In this document: piece after piece, positions 17,018 to 24,882 of the stretch
Position numbering within the stretch: position 1 is the stretch's first letter
Layout of the letters: each line of letters opens with the position of its first letter
Source of the DNA: Halorhabdus tiamatea SARL4B
Lineage (GTDB): Archaea; Halobacteriota; Halobacteria; Halobacteriales; Haloarculaceae
Reading direction: 5' to 3'
Assembly: GCF_000470655.1 (NCBI RefSeq)
Contig: NC_021913.1
Location: forward strand, 186,001 to 250,000
Length of the DNA stretch: 64,000 bases
Program-made: the position numbers and the translations under genes
Notes under the pieces: generated by a model
The model's database searches: none
Seen by the model: only the letters and a program-made list of their open reading frames with translations
Told to the model about the DNA's origin: nothing

Positions 17018-17035
17018 TAGTGTGCCGCCACACTA
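17018..17035. promoter_or_regulatory. vapBC operator palindrome
   Basis: TAGTGTG-CCGC-CACACTA, 7-bp perfect arms, 33 bp upstream of the vapB ATG. A likely site for autoregulation by VapB/VapBC. Confidence 0.55.
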
Positions 17036-17059
17036 CCACGCGCTCCAGAAGATATCGTT

Positions 17060-17881
17060 CTAGTTCGAGGGTGCTGGAAGGCGCCCATCCGGACGTGGAA
17101 CACGACCCTGTTTTATCTCGTGATCGACGCGACGCAGATGCTTACAGCCGCCTTCGGGTGAGCGCTGCTGCCAGTCAGGGCAGGTACACGACTTGTCGAT
17201 GACGTCGACTTCGTACCGGTTTCCGGACGCGGACTGAACTTCGTAGCGGCCACCTTTCGAGAGGAGCGAAACGTCCATCGCTTCGGCGACAGCACGCTTC
17301 GTTCGGGGCTCGAGATCGTCCTGTGACTTTGGGTTCTCGTCGACGACCAGTCGGTCGCGAACGTCGCCCGTTCGGCCACCGTCGGGAGCGACGGCTTCCG
17401 CAGGGCCACTAAGCCGCTCGTGGAGCACTTCCTCCACCGGATGGCCTTCCGGCCAGAGGTAATGGACCTCGCGGCGCTCGCGATGGTCATAGGAGCCGCA
17501 CGCGGCTGCGCTCCCAGTCCAGACACGCCACGCCCCGAGTGCTGCCATCACGTCGACGATGACTCGCGGAACAGCCTCGTGCTTGTCGGGGTAGAACATC
17601 CGAAAGCGAGTACATTCCGCCTGCGGCGGAACCGTCTCCCACCACTCGACGTCGTCGTCCCAGCTCTCGTACATCGCCTTATCCTCCCCGTATCCAACGG
17701 TCAGGCCGTCGATCTGCGGTATCTCCACCGATGTCTCGTCAGCCTCGTCTTCGAGCAGCCGAAGGACGGCGTACCGGAGATACTCGTGATTCGGATTGTC
17801 TGAAGATTGGGCGACCTGCTCGTGGTGCTCTGCGACTCGCTCTGCCTCGTCGAGAACGGTCGTTAGATATTGGTCGGTCAT
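17060..17881 (-). CDS. SWIM zinc-finger protein
   Basis: 273 residues from MTDQYLTTVLDEAERV; the frame extends upstream through the leader hairpin, so I start at 17881. The C-terminus carries a SWIM motif, CTCPDWQQRSPEGGCKH (CxCx-nCxH), preceded by RYEVQSASGNRYEVDVIDKS. SWIM proteins bind DNA or protein partners, in archaea often near recombination factors. Leader copy 1 precedes it. Confidence 0.7.
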   Translation of the reverse strand: MTDQYLTTVLDEAERVAEHHEQVAQSSDNPNHEYLRYAVLRLLEDEADETSVEIPQIDGLTVGYGEDKAMYESWDDDVEWWETVPPQAECTRFRMFYPDKHEAVPRVIVDVMAALGAWRVWTGSAAACGSYDHRERREVHYLWPEGHPVEEVLHERLSGPAEAVAPDGGRTGDVRDRLVVDENPKSQDDLEPRTKRAVAEAMDVSLLSKGGRYEVQSASGNRYEVDVIDKSCTCPDWQQRSPEGGCKHLRRVDHEIKQGRVPRPDGRLPAPSN

Positions 17882-17900
17882 GGGTCGGTGGAGACGGAAG

Positions 17901-17933
17901 TGCGCCCCCGCCCCTCGGCGGGCGCTGAAAAAC
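17901..17933 (-). promoter_or_regulatory. hairpin leader, copy 1 (SWIM gene)
   Basis: Minus strand: GTTTTTCAGCGCCCGCCGAGGGG then CGGGGGCGC. T-rich box followed by a GC stem-loop, 20 nt before the ATG. Abuts inverted-repeat site 3. Confidence 0.7.
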
Positions 17934-17975
17934 TTAACCAACAAATACCGATCAATCGTATCCTCTGTTGGTTAA
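17934..17975. repeat. long inverted repeat, TTAACCAACA family, site 3
   Basis: TTAACCAACA at 17934-17943 and TGTTGGTTAA at 17966-17975. It lies in the divergent region between the SWIM gene and the AbiE-like pair. Confidence 0.78.
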
Positions 17976-18079
17976 CCCCTCTCTGCTCGAATGCTGCGCC
18001 GGATCGGACTACTGGAGCTAAGAATAGTATATCTGTATAGCGATAACGTCATAGGAAATACGGGGGACAAGACTAATAC

Positions 18080-18106
18080 CGTTAGATGCGATACCGATAA
18101 CTAACG
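18080..18106. promoter_or_regulatory. operator-like inverted repeat before the AbiE-like pair
   Basis: CGTTAG (18080-18085) and CTAACG (18101-18106) flank a 15-bp spacer and end directly before the ATG at 18107. Antitoxins of AbiEi type bind such repeats to repress their operon; the assignment here is inferred. Confidence 0.45.
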
Positions 18107-18781
18107 ATGATGGAGTACGTCGACGAGACCGCGGCGAAGATCATGGTCGCGGCCCGGCCGGGCGACTCGATCCGTCAAATCGCCCAGAAGATCGACGGCT
18201 CCTACTCGTGGGTGTACGACTGGATCGAGCGGTTAGAGGACGCAGGCTTCATCCGGCGTGATGACGGCGTCTACATCGAGAATTACGCTGTCAGGGATCG
18301 CTACTACGATCTCGTCGCGGCCATTTCTCGCGCTGTTCCCCCTTCGATCGACGACGGCTACGTCATTCCACACTTCGCCGGGATGCCCTTTGCGTACACG
18401 AAAATCGACGGCGTCTACGTCTGGACCCACGGCGGCTATCAGATCGCTCGCGGCCACGACGATTATCCGATCTTTATCCAGGTCGCTGACCAGGACGTCG
18501 AACGGTGGACAGCGTTCTTTGATGAGTTCGGGATTCCGAGCCGGATCGAAGAGCGGCCGGACGCGACCGACTCCGACGCGGCCGTCTCGTACGTGTTGTT
18601 CCCGACGAGTGGGGACATCACTCGTGAGTGGGTCGACGGCAATCCGGTCATTCCGTTGGATGAGGCAATCGAGCACATGTTGGAGTACCGAGTGAACTAC
18701 GAGCCGGCGTTGGAGATGATCGCCGACGAGTACGACCGCGATATCGACGCGTCCCACGAGGATCCGCGTCTCAATGCATGA
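18107..18781 (+). CDS. HTH protein, AbiEi-like antitoxin/regulator
   Basis: 224 residues. An N-terminal winged helix (AARPGDSIRQIAQKIDGSYSWVYDWIERLEDAGFIRRDDGVYI) is followed by a C-terminal domain with YVIPHFAGMPFAYTKIDGVYVWTHGGYQIARGHDDYPIFI. The layout and the downstream nucleotidyltransferase fit the AbiE type IV toxin-antitoxin arrangement, though the family match is by architecture only. Its stop overlaps the next start (ATGA). A paralogue without a partner lies at 25178-25849. Confidence 0.7.
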   Translation: MMEYVDETAAKIMVAARPGDSIRQIAQKIDGSYSWVYDWIERLEDAGFIRRDDGVYIENYAVRDRYYDLVAAISRAVPPSIDDGYVIPHFAGMPFAYTKIDGVYVWTHGGYQIARGHDDYPIFIQVADQDVERWTAFFDEFGIPSRIEERPDATDSDAAVSYVLFPTSGDITREWVDGNPVIPLDEAIEHMLEYRVNYEPALEMIADEYDRDIDASHEDPRLNA

Positions 18782-19473
18782 GCCTCGGTGAACGCGAAGA
18801 CGAACTACTGGATACGCTGGAGGCAGTCATCGACGCTGACCTGCCGTACGTGCTCGTCGGTGGGTGGGCGATCGCGGCGTTCAATCAACGCTTCACCACG
18901 GACGTCGACGTCGTCATTCCGGCCCAAGCGGTCGACGACTACACGGACCTTCTCACCGACCGCGGCTACGAGAAAACGGCCGAAGTCGAGCGAAACGAAC
19001 TCTACGAGGGCCGGACTATCCGGTTTACCAAAGATATCGGGAATCCGGTTCGGTTCGACGCGATGGTGGACGCGCTGGGCTGTCGCCAGACGGAAGCTGA
19101 GTGGTCGTATCGCTATCTGGCCCAGCACTCTGTCACCGAGGAACTACGAACCGGGCGCCCGGTAACAGCCAGGATTCCGGAACGGGAGTTGCTGTTCGCG
19201 GTGAAACTCCACAGTGGCCGCAAGGCAGACTCTCGGGATCTAGTGGTGCTGGCTGCTGGCGCGGATTTCGACCGGATCGCGACTCATCTGCATCGCGGGG
19301 AGTCCGAGAAGCTCGCTGGTCGCATCGAGACTGTCCTCAACCGCCTCACGTCGGAGGATTTCGCAGATGCATTCAAAGGAGTCTTCGAACAGCAAACGGT
19401 TCCCGAACAGGATATCGATGCCGTCGTTGAGTTCCTTCGTGACCAGCAGCGCCGAATCGATTCTGAACGATAA
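18778..19473 (+). CDS. nucleotidyltransferase, AbiEii-like toxin
   Basis: 231 residues. The NTase signature is VLVGGWAIAAFNQRFTTDVDVVIP (GG...D.D, about 23-46), with a further conserved patch FDAMVDALG and ELLFAVKLHSGRKADSRDLVVL near residue 140. AbiEii-type proteins add nucleotides to RNA targets and arrest growth when released from the antitoxin. ATGA overlap with the upstream HTH gene implies translational coupling. A minor nucleotidyltransferase of other role is the alternative. Confidence 0.75.
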   Translation: MSLGEREDELLDTLEAVIDADLPYVLVGGWAIAAFNQRFTTDVDVVIPAQAVDDYTDLLTDRGYEKTAEVERNELYEGRTIRFTKDIGNPVRFDAMVDALGCRQTEAEWSYRYLAQHSVTEELRTGRPVTARIPERELLFAVKLHSGRKADSRDLVVLAAGADFDRIATHLHRGESEKLAGRIETVLNRLTSEDFADAFKGVFEQQTVPEQDIDAVVEFLRDQQRRIDSER

Positions 19474-19537
19474 CATCGACTGTCGATGGGTATGTCTCGG
19501 GACCGATCGAAACACGCAGGGTCGGACGCCGAACGAA

Positions 19538-19578
19538 TTAACCAACAGAGTGGGATAGTACCCTCCGGCGTTGGTTAA
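19538..19578. repeat. long inverted repeat, TTAACCAACA family, site 4
   Basis: TTAACCAACA at 19538-19547 and CGTTGGTTAA at 19569-19578 (one mismatch). It lies between the converging 3' ends of the NTase and ArdC-like genes, so this copy cannot be a simple promoter. Confidence 0.72.
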
Positions 19579-19596
19579 CAGCCGGGGAGGGGGTGT

Positions 19597-20535
19597 TCAG
19601 CCCTCTACAACTGTGTCGATGATCTCCTGAGCGGTCGAACTGATCCGGCCGAGACGCTCCTGAATGCTCTCCGCATCGTCGTCCTGCCACGCGGCAAGAT
19701 AGAACGCTGACCCGCTCGTATCCAGGTCGAAATACCGCCCGACGATGTACGCAACGGCTTCCGCTTCGACCTCGCGTTTTGCGCGCTCGGGCTCGTCGTC
19801 GCCCTCGAAATGGAGCAGCGCGTGGGCATACTCGTGAATCAGCGTCACCGCGAGATCGGCCTGATTTGAGCGGGCTTTCGCTTCGACGACGGGCTGGCCC
19901 TCGTGGAGAGTCCGGTGTTTGCAGACGCCTTTCGCGTCGCCATGCTCCCACTCGGCAGCGTCGACGACACGGACGTCGATATCGAGAGTAGTTGCCGCAT
20001 CGAGGAGTGCTGGCACCAGGTCGTCGGCGTCACCTGTGGCCTCGGTTTCCAGCTCGGGGAGCGGTTCGCCCTCGGTTTGAGACACATCGAAGACTGCCGT
20101 TGGTTTGAATCCAACCAGTCCTTTCGACCACTCCTCGGGCGATGTCTCGTCGTAGTCACAGTCGCTTTGCTCGTGGTAACTCGGTGAATTCTCGCACTCT
20201 GGGCACTGCTTCGTAATAATGGGTGCCCAGATCCAGATCGCCTGTTCACCTTCTTGGACGTGCCGGTCGAACTCATTTCGCCAGGTATTGTAGCCCGCAA
20301 CGCGGGTCGCCTCGGGACACTGGAGCTTGATCAGGAGTGTGTTGCGATGTGAGTAGTCATGGAACCGGGACTGAACGTCGAGCCACTCCTGGAATTGCTG
20401 GCTGGCTTTCGCCTCGTCGACATCAACGACGAGCTCGTCGATCCAGTCTTCGATGGTGCTGTGCATCTCGTTGTTCCGTGTGTCGGTTTCCTCGAACGAG
20501 ACCGACGTCTCACTGGCAGTCAACATGGATTGCAT
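19597..20535 (-). CDS. ArdC-like antirestriction protein with zincin domain
   Basis: 312 residues. The N-terminal part (IEDWIDELVVDVDEAKASQQFQEWLDVQSRFHDYSHRNTLLIKLQCP...VAGYNTWRNEF) is the ArdC-type ssDNA-binding domain. The C-terminal part has the metalloprotease motif HEYAHALLH (HExxH) and a later AEAVAYIVGRYF that could supply the third ligand. A CPEC...C insertion lies between. ArdC-type proteins protect incoming plasmid DNA from restriction; the window also holds DISARM. GTG at 20538 and ATG at 20526 are alternative starts. Confidence 0.82.
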   Translation of the reverse strand: MQSMLTASETSVSFEETDTRNNEMHSTIEDWIDELVVDVDEAKASQQFQEWLDVQSRFHDYSHRNTLLIKLQCPEATRVAGYNTWRNEFDRHVQEGEQAIWIWAPIITKQCPECENSPSYHEQSDCDYDETSPEEWSKGLVGFKPTAVFDVSQTEGEPLPELETEATGDADDLVPALLDAATTLDIDVRVVDAAEWEHGDAKGVCKHRTLHEGQPVVEAKARSNQADLAVTLIHEYAHALLHFEGDDEPERAKREVEAEAVAYIVGRYFDLDTSGSAFYLAAWQDDDAESIQERLGRISSTAQEIIDTVVEG

Positions 20536-20570
20536 CACGTCGAGTACGACGGCGCTGCGTCAGGTCAGGA

Positions 20571-20603
20571 CGCGCCGCACCCCTCGGGGGCGCACAATAA
20601 ACG
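20571..20603 (-). promoter_or_regulatory. hairpin leader, copy 2 (ArdC-like gene)
   Basis: Minus strand: GTTTATTGTGCGCCCCCGAG then GGGTGCGGCGCG, about 35 nt before the start. Confidence 0.72.
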
Positions 20604-20683
20604 ACGGCGCGACTGCGGGGTTTATGTCGGGGTTGCTATCGGAGGCTGGGATTAACAACCAGTGCGACACAATCACCGGGAGA

Positions 20684-20839
20684 ATGGGTCTCGTCGAAAC
20701 GCTTCGCGGGGTCGTTGGTACTCGCACGTCCACGACATCTACCCTGTATGAGTGCCGGCACTGCGGAACGACCCTTTCCGAGGACGCCGAAACGTGTCCG
20801 ACCTGTGGTGAAGAAGAGGTTGCCTGCTACCAGTTCTAA
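20684..20839 (+). CDS. small zinc-ribbon protein (51 aa)
   Basis: MGLVETLRGVVGTRTS followed by YECRHCGTTLSEDAETCPTCGEEEVACYQF. Two CxxC knuckles form a minimal zinc ribbon as in other haloarchaeal micro-proteins. It stands alone on the plus strand between minus-strand genes. Confidence 0.7.
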   Translation: MGLVETLRGVVGTRTSTTSTLYECRHCGTTLSEDAETCPTCGEEEVACYQF

Positions 20840-20934
20840 GTGAATGTTATTCTATCTGAACAGGTTGCGGTCAGACTCGTTTCTGTTCGAGATAGTCCCC
20901 GGTCAAACACCCCGCAGTGTGAATGGGGAATCGG

Positions 20935-21282
20935 TTATCGAAGCGCTGTCTTCTCGTCAGCGAAGCCGACCGTGACGAGATACTCGAGGAACGCGTCGAA
21001 CTGGTCGACATCGCTCGGCGTGTCCGCCGCGAGGTGTCGTGCCCACTCGATGGCCCACTGGAACGCAGGATCGGTTCCGCCCTTGCCATGTATATACCAC
21101 CAGCGGGCGGCCTTCAGGACGACGAGCGGATTCGCCGGCGGTTGCTCGCTCGCGAGTCCACGAGTGATCGACCGGATCTCCTCGGGTACCTCAGCGGGAT
21201 CGACCTCGCCTGATTGGGTGTTCGATACGTCGACTGGAATGTCGTCGATCGAGACGTCGTTCGGACGCTGTTGTTGACTCAC
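20935..21282 (-). CDS. hypothetical protein of haloarchaeal plasmids
   Basis: 115 residues: an acidic N-terminus and a helical C-terminus (NPLVVLKAARWWYIHGKGGTDPAFQWAIEWARHLAADTPSDVDQFDAFLEYLVTVGFADEKTALR). No domain recognised. Preceded by leader copy 3. Confidence 0.6.
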   Translation of the reverse strand: MSQQQRPNDVSIDDIPVDVSNTQSGEVDPAEVPEEIRSITRGLASEQPPANPLVVLKAARWWYIHGKGGTDPAFQWAIEWARHLAADTPSDVDQFDAFLEYLVTVGFADEKTALR

Positions 21283-21316
21283 GGAAAATCACCTTCTCGG
21301 AGGACTTTCTGGATCG

Positions 21317-21348
21317 AGCCCTCGCCCCTCCGGGGCGCGAAAAACCAC
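21317..21348 (-). promoter_or_regulatory. hairpin leader, copy 3
   Basis: Minus strand: GTTTTTCGCGCCCCGGAGGG then GCGAGGGCTC, about 35 nt before the 21282 start. Confidence 0.7.
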
Positions 21349-21356
21349 TCGTGGCG

Positions 21357-22358
21357 TCACGCCGGCGGAATGTACACACTCTGGTCGCCGGCGATCTCCT
21401 CGAGGTTGTTCCGATGGCGATGTGAGAAGTAGCACTCGTAGCTGCAGTAGCCACAGAGCACGCCGGTATCATACTCAGCGATGAAGGGACCGCGCCGAGT
21501 CGTCCAGACGTTCGCTTCGCATTCGGTACACGCAGCACTATCGAGGTCGGTTGGTGACGGGCCCTCGTACTCGATTTCGGGGATGTCGCTGTGTGGTGTC
21601 GAGTCGGGCCAGACGCCGTGAGACTGCCAGAAGGCCTTGATGCGGGCGAGACTGTGTCGGACTGTCTTCCGAACTGTGACGTGGGAGGCGTCACGACCAC
21701 TGTCGTCCCAGCCGTCAGCCGTCCAGAACTCCCCGAACTGCGCGCCGCGATGCAGCCCGTTCCAATCGAGGCCGACGATGTCGGCCGGTGGGTCGTCCGT
21801 GAGTGTCGGACGGGTCAACTGCTGGATGACGTCCCACTGTTTCGGTGGGCTGCCCCCCAAGATGTGAACACGGCGGCCACGCCAGTCGGTCGGCTCGGAG
21901 AACTCGTGCGCCAACCGGTCGGCGTACCCCCGCGAGTAGCCGAGCACGAGGTCGTTCGGGACCGTGTCGATCACTTCGCGGCATTTTGGAACGATGACGA
22001 GTTCGGCATCGGGGTAACTCGCCTGAATTTCGCGGGCAGCGGCTACGTACTCGTTGACGTCGTCTCCCTCGTACACATCTCCGATCACGCCAACCTTGGG
22101 TTCGTATTCGAAAAATCGGGCGATGTACCGATCCAGATCGGGATTCCGAAAGTCGTTATCCAACATCCCGACGGGGATGTTCAGGTCCTGATACTGGGTC
22201 TGCTGGTACCCACAGTCTTCTCGGAACCCGGGCAAGAATCCGAGCTGATGCGCATCCAGAGCGAACGGCGCTCGATGAAGGAACGCCACGACGTCGGCTT
22301 GTCTGGCAGCGGCGATGTCGCGTTCAGTGCTGCTGCTGGAGTTGATTTCGAGCGACAT
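21357..22358 (-). CDS. TGT/DpdA-like protein (DUF6610-type)
   Basis: 333 residues. The core reads PVGMLDNDFRNPDLDRYIARFFEYEPKVGVIGDVYEGDDVNEYV...LVIVPK...LGYSRGYADRLAHEF...HILGGSPPKQWDVI...IVGLDWN, which looks like the barrel of tRNA-guanine transglycosylase relatives, including the LGGS motif. Members in phages and plasmids (DpdA) insert 7-deazaguanines into DNA. The C-terminus adds CTEC...CGYCSYECYFSH, a zinc site. I recall the name DUF6610 for such haloarchaeal proteins but cannot verify it. No preQ0 synthesis genes are in the window; the host could supply them. Leader copy 4 and inverted-repeat site 5 precede it. Confidence 0.5.
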   Translation of the reverse strand: MSLEINSSSSTERDIAAARQADVVAFLHRAPFALDAHQLGFLPGFREDCGYQQTQYQDLNIPVGMLDNDFRNPDLDRYIARFFEYEPKVGVIGDVYEGDDVNEYVAAAREIQASYPDAELVIVPKCREVIDTVPNDLVLGYSRGYADRLAHEFSEPTDWRGRRVHILGGSPPKQWDVIQQLTRPTLTDDPPADIVGLDWNGLHRGAQFGEFWTADGWDDSGRDASHVTVRKTVRHSLARIKAFWQSHGVWPDSTPHSDIPEIEYEGPSPTDLDSAACTECEANVWTTRRGPFIAEYDTGVLCGYCSYECYFSHRHRNNLEEIAGDQSVYIPPA

Positions 22359-22389
22359 GAATTACGACCGTGCGAGGGCGAATTCGGTC

Positions 22390-22424
22390 GCCCTGCACCC
22401 CTCTCCCGGGCGCAAAAACAACAC
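22390..22424 (-). promoter_or_regulatory. hairpin leader, copy 4 (TGT-like gene)
   Basis: Minus strand: GTTGTTTTTGCGCCCGGGAG then AGGGGTGCAGGG, about 32 nt before the ATG. Confidence 0.73.
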
Positions 22425-22427
22425 ACG

Positions 22428-22468
22428 CTAACCAACACTCTCTCTTGGATCTGGGACTTGTTGGTTAA
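22428..22468. repeat. long inverted repeat, TTAACCAACA family, site 5
   Basis: CTAACCAACA at 22428-22437 (one mismatch) and TGTTGGTTAA at 22459-22468, directly upstream of leader 4. Confidence 0.74.
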
Positions 22469-22533
22469 TTAGCGGCCGCTGGTAGGCACGAAGACCCTCT
22501 CAAAAATACAGCTGGATGGCCTATTGTCGGCGA

Positions 22534-22923
22534 CTACTCTCGTTCTTCGAGGACGATCCGCCTTGCTTCAGCGACAAGTCCGTGGGCATCGGACATTGCT
22601 TCCGCATCAAGAGCGACGGCGGCTCCAATCCCGTCTTCGAGAACGAAATTCATCTCGATAACGTTCTCGAAGCACTGAACCAGGCACGTGAGCTGTCCGT
22701 GGTCTTCTGAGAAGGTGTTTTCGTAGATTGGTGCCGTTAACGACTCCATTCGGGACTCGTCAATTGCAGATTCGAGCTCATCTGTCGTATATTGCTCAGC
22801 GACGTCATCCCTGAGATGGACGATTTCGTACGTGTCTTCCTCGTATTTCACGATACTCCGGAGATTCCCGTCAGTTCGTTGCTCGAAGAAGTTCTCGAGC
22901 CGGGTGGCCATCCTTGTCGCCAT
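22534..22923 (-). CDS. hypothetical protein, haloarchaeal DUF7522-like
   Basis: 129 residues from MATRMATRLENFFEQRTDGNLRSIVKYEEDTYEIVHLRDDVAEQYTTDELESAIDESRMESL. An upstream in-frame extension looks non-coding. A widely seen haloarchaeal family, function unknown; the DUF number is from memory. Confidence 0.6.
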   Translation of the reverse strand: MATRMATRLENFFEQRTDGNLRSIVKYEEDTYEIVHLRDDVAEQYTTDELESAIDESRMESLTAPIYENTFSEDHGQLTCLVQCFENVIEMNFVLEDGIGAAVALDAEAMSDAHGLVAEARRIVLEERE

Positions 22924-23004
22924 ATTACCAACTCGTATCTCTTTCAACATAGGTGTAGGGCAAAGAAATAACATCGCCGCATCGATTATTGTCCCTTCTG
23001 TCCT

Positions 23005-23538
23005 TCAATCTCTCCGCCTACGGCGCACCTGTTCAGGATTCGGTACCCACGGATGAGCGTCCCAGCAGTGCAGGGCGTGCTCTTGTGCCGTGTCGAACAA
23101 CGCCTCGCACGACCCACATTCGTAGGTGGTCTCGGGCCAGCGTTCTGTGACGAACATCGCCGTCACCGTCGACCTAACTGGATCTGGTGCGGCCGACCGC
23201 TGAACGTAATCATAGCCGATCACAGTCCGTCGACGAAGTGCCGACTGCGCCAGCCGTTCGGGCCGGTCTGCTGGGAGGTACACCCACCGAACGAACGCGT
23301 CCTCTGAGTCCTTCGCTGAGGGTTGAAGGATGAACCACCGGTCATAATCGTCGCGGAAGAGATACCGTTCTGTTCCCCGATTTTGGAGATAGAGCGGATC
23401 GCCGTACCCGGCAATCACCCGCAGACCGATGGACGGGAAAATTGGGGTGAGGAGTCGCTCTTCCAGCGTGAGCGAGCGGGACTCACCGGCTGAATTCTCG
23501 GTCTCGAAGTCGTCAAGCGTCGCTTCGCCAGTCATCAT
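23005..23538 (-). CDS. hypothetical protein with C-terminal C2H2-type zinc finger
   Basis: 177 residues from MMTGEATLDDFETENS. The middle has VIAGYGDPLYLQNRGTERYLFRDDYDRWFILQP; the C-terminus has YECGSCEALFDTAQEHALHCWDAHPW, a CxxC...HxxxxH finger. The frame is open further upstream, but that part is the shadow of the small gene at 23535. Overlaps that gene by 4 nt (ATGA). Confidence 0.68.
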   Translation of the reverse strand: MMTGEATLDDFETENSAGESRSLTLEERLLTPIFPSIGLRVIAGYGDPLYLQNRGTERYLFRDDYDRWFILQPSAKDSEDAFVRWVYLPADRPERLAQSALRRRTVIGYDYVQRSAAPDPVRSTVTAMFVTERWPETTYECGSCEALFDTAQEHALHCWDAHPWVPNPEQVRRRRRD

Positions 23539-23687
23539 TCGCCGGGATTTGTCTCGTCTGTGTCTTTCCCAGCTGTTCGCTCGTGCCGGTCGTTGTATCG
23601 CTCGAGTTCTCGGCCGATGCACTCCAGCGCCGTGACGGCGCGTTCGATGAGCTGATACGTTGCTCGCGAAAGTCGGAATGTCTCCAT
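23535..23687 (-). CDS. micro-protein (50 aa) between overlapping genes
   Basis: METFRLSRATYQLIERAVTA LECIG... one amphipathic helix with a charged tail ending TNPGE. The start overlaps the upstream stop (TGATG) and the stop overlaps the downstream start (ATGA), the mark of a tightly coupled operon 24382-23005. Function unknown. Confidence 0.65.
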   Translation of the reverse strand: METFRLSRATYQLIERAVTALECIGRELERYNDRHERTAGKDTDETNPGE

Positions 23688-24382
23688 CAGTTGTCCTCCT
23701 CTGGCTCGACGAGGTCGTTACTCTCAGCGACGAGTGCCTGAACGGCAGAGACAGGGTCGTTTTCAACCGGAAGTGTTCGATGGCCAAGCGGGGCGGGATA
23801 CGCCCGGTCGCCCTGCGCGCAAAGTATGATCAGCCACTCCTCGCTCCCTTCGGCGAGGACGACGTAGTGGTCGATATCCCGGCGTTGAAAGACTGTTCGA
23901 TCTGTCCGGCTCACCGCACTCCAATTCGCCGGCAGTGACGATGGCGGCATCCCACCATCTGGCGTGAGTGCTCGGTACTCTTCGAATTCAGCGAGTGCCG
24001 CCTCGATATCCTCCCCGGTGAGATGCCAGCAGTCGGCCGGGCCATCACACACTAACTGACTGACCACTGCGTCGCGGAACTGGATGTAGTGTTGCTGGGC
24101 GACGGTTTCGTTGTCGGTGTAATCGAGGAGTAGCGCACAGGCGAGCTGCGCCGGGCCGCTCCCAACGTAGCCCCAGTCGAATCCCACCGGGCTATGCCGC
24201 ACGAGACTGAGACTTCGATCAGGGGAGAGGCGTTCGTGTGCGGTGAGGTTCAGGACCACTGGCGTTCCGTCGACGCGCATCCCGACGTACTCGACGCGGT
24301 CTGTACTCGCCTGACATCGCTCATCCGTATCCTGTACGACTGCTCGTGGGTCGGTAGTCGAATTCGTCTCCATCGGTTGCAT
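23687..24382 (-). CDS. DUF6166-type protein (paralogue 1)
   Basis: 231 residues. Residues about 30-125 hold the family block: YVGMRVDGTPVVLNL...LVRHSPVGFDWGYVGSGPAQLACALLLDYTDNE...QFRDAVVSQLVC...CWHLTGEDIEAAL. A C-terminal extension (WSAVSRTDRTVFQRRDIDHYVVLAEGSEEWLIILCAQGDRAY) is absent from the second copy at 26187. Function unknown; the family is common on archaeal and bacterial mobile DNA. Alternative ATG at 24373. Confidence 0.72.
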   Translation of the reverse strand: MQPMETNSTTDPRAVVQDTDERCQASTDRVEYVGMRVDGTPVVLNLTAHERLSPDRSLSLVRHSPVGFDWGYVGSGPAQLACALLLDYTDNETVAQQHYIQFRDAVVSQLVCDGPADCWHLTGEDIEAALAEFEEYRALTPDGGMPPSSLPANWSAVSRTDRTVFQRRDIDHYVVLAEGSEEWLIILCAQGDRAYPAPLGHRTLPVENDPVSAVQALVAESNDLVEPEEDN

Positions 24383-24395
24383 GCGGGCGTTCGGA

Positions 24396-24430
24396 TCCCC
24401 CGCGCCCCTGCTGGGGGTCGAAAAACCACC
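24396..24430 (-). promoter_or_regulatory. hairpin leader, copy 5 (DUF6166 gene 1)
   Basis: Minus strand: GTGGTTTTTCGACCCCCAGC then AGGGGCGCGGGGGA, ending about 14 nt before the ATG at 24382. Confidence 0.72.
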
Positions 24431-24478
24431 ACCGGCTGTTAGGCCCTCAGCGTCGCTTCAAAGTTAGAACTCAGACTA

Positions 24479-24496
24479 TTATAGTTCAAACTATAA
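24479..24496. promoter_or_regulatory. palindrome, possible operator or terminator
   Basis: TTATAGTT-CA-AACTATAA, perfect 8-bp arms, in an AT-rich gap after the stop of the 24530 gene and upstream of leader 5. It resembles the operator overlapping the TATA box at 15315. Confidence 0.4.
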
Positions 24497-24529
24497 CATT
24501 TCTACACATAACTAATCAATAGGGACTGT

Positions 24530-24829
24530 TTATTCTTCGAAGAGACAGCGAGCGGCTGCATCGTCGCCAGCGAGGGTCTGCTGATCCTCGTCCGTATCAG
24601 CGAAGAGTGTTGATTGATCTCCTTCGGTTGATTGCTCAACTGCGGGTCGATCGTCGACGCCGAACTCACTGGCCTCGGGCCGATCAAGACGTGAATCCCG
24701 GTCGCGATGATCCACGTCAGCACCGAAGTCCTCGAGTGAGGTCTCGACGCTCGTTTCAGTTACTTCGAGTTGGCCATCGTCGCCGAATGCGGTCTGTCGT
24801 TGAATTTCGATCTCGGGTTGATCGCTCAT
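24530..24829 (-). CDS. hypothetical acidic protein
   Basis: 99 residues from MSDQPEIEIQRQTAFGDDGQ. Low-complexity, Asp/Glu-rich, predicted disordered. Longer starts up to 24886 are possible. Follows the 24883 gene in the same direction. Confidence 0.5.
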   Translation of the reverse strand: MSDQPEIEIQRQTAFGDDGQLEVTETSVETSLEDFGADVDHRDRDSRLDRPEASEFGVDDRPAVEQSTEGDQSTLFADTDEDQQTLAGDDAAARCLFEE

Positions 24830-24882
24830 CTCATTCGAGCCTCCACCCACCGAGGCTCCGACAGACATCCCCGAGTGCTGCG

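Noticed and set aside
23538-23787. Upstream extension of the zinc-finger gene at 23005
   Set aside because: Arg/His-rich and overlapping the coupled micro-gene; the ATGA overlap favours the start at 23538.
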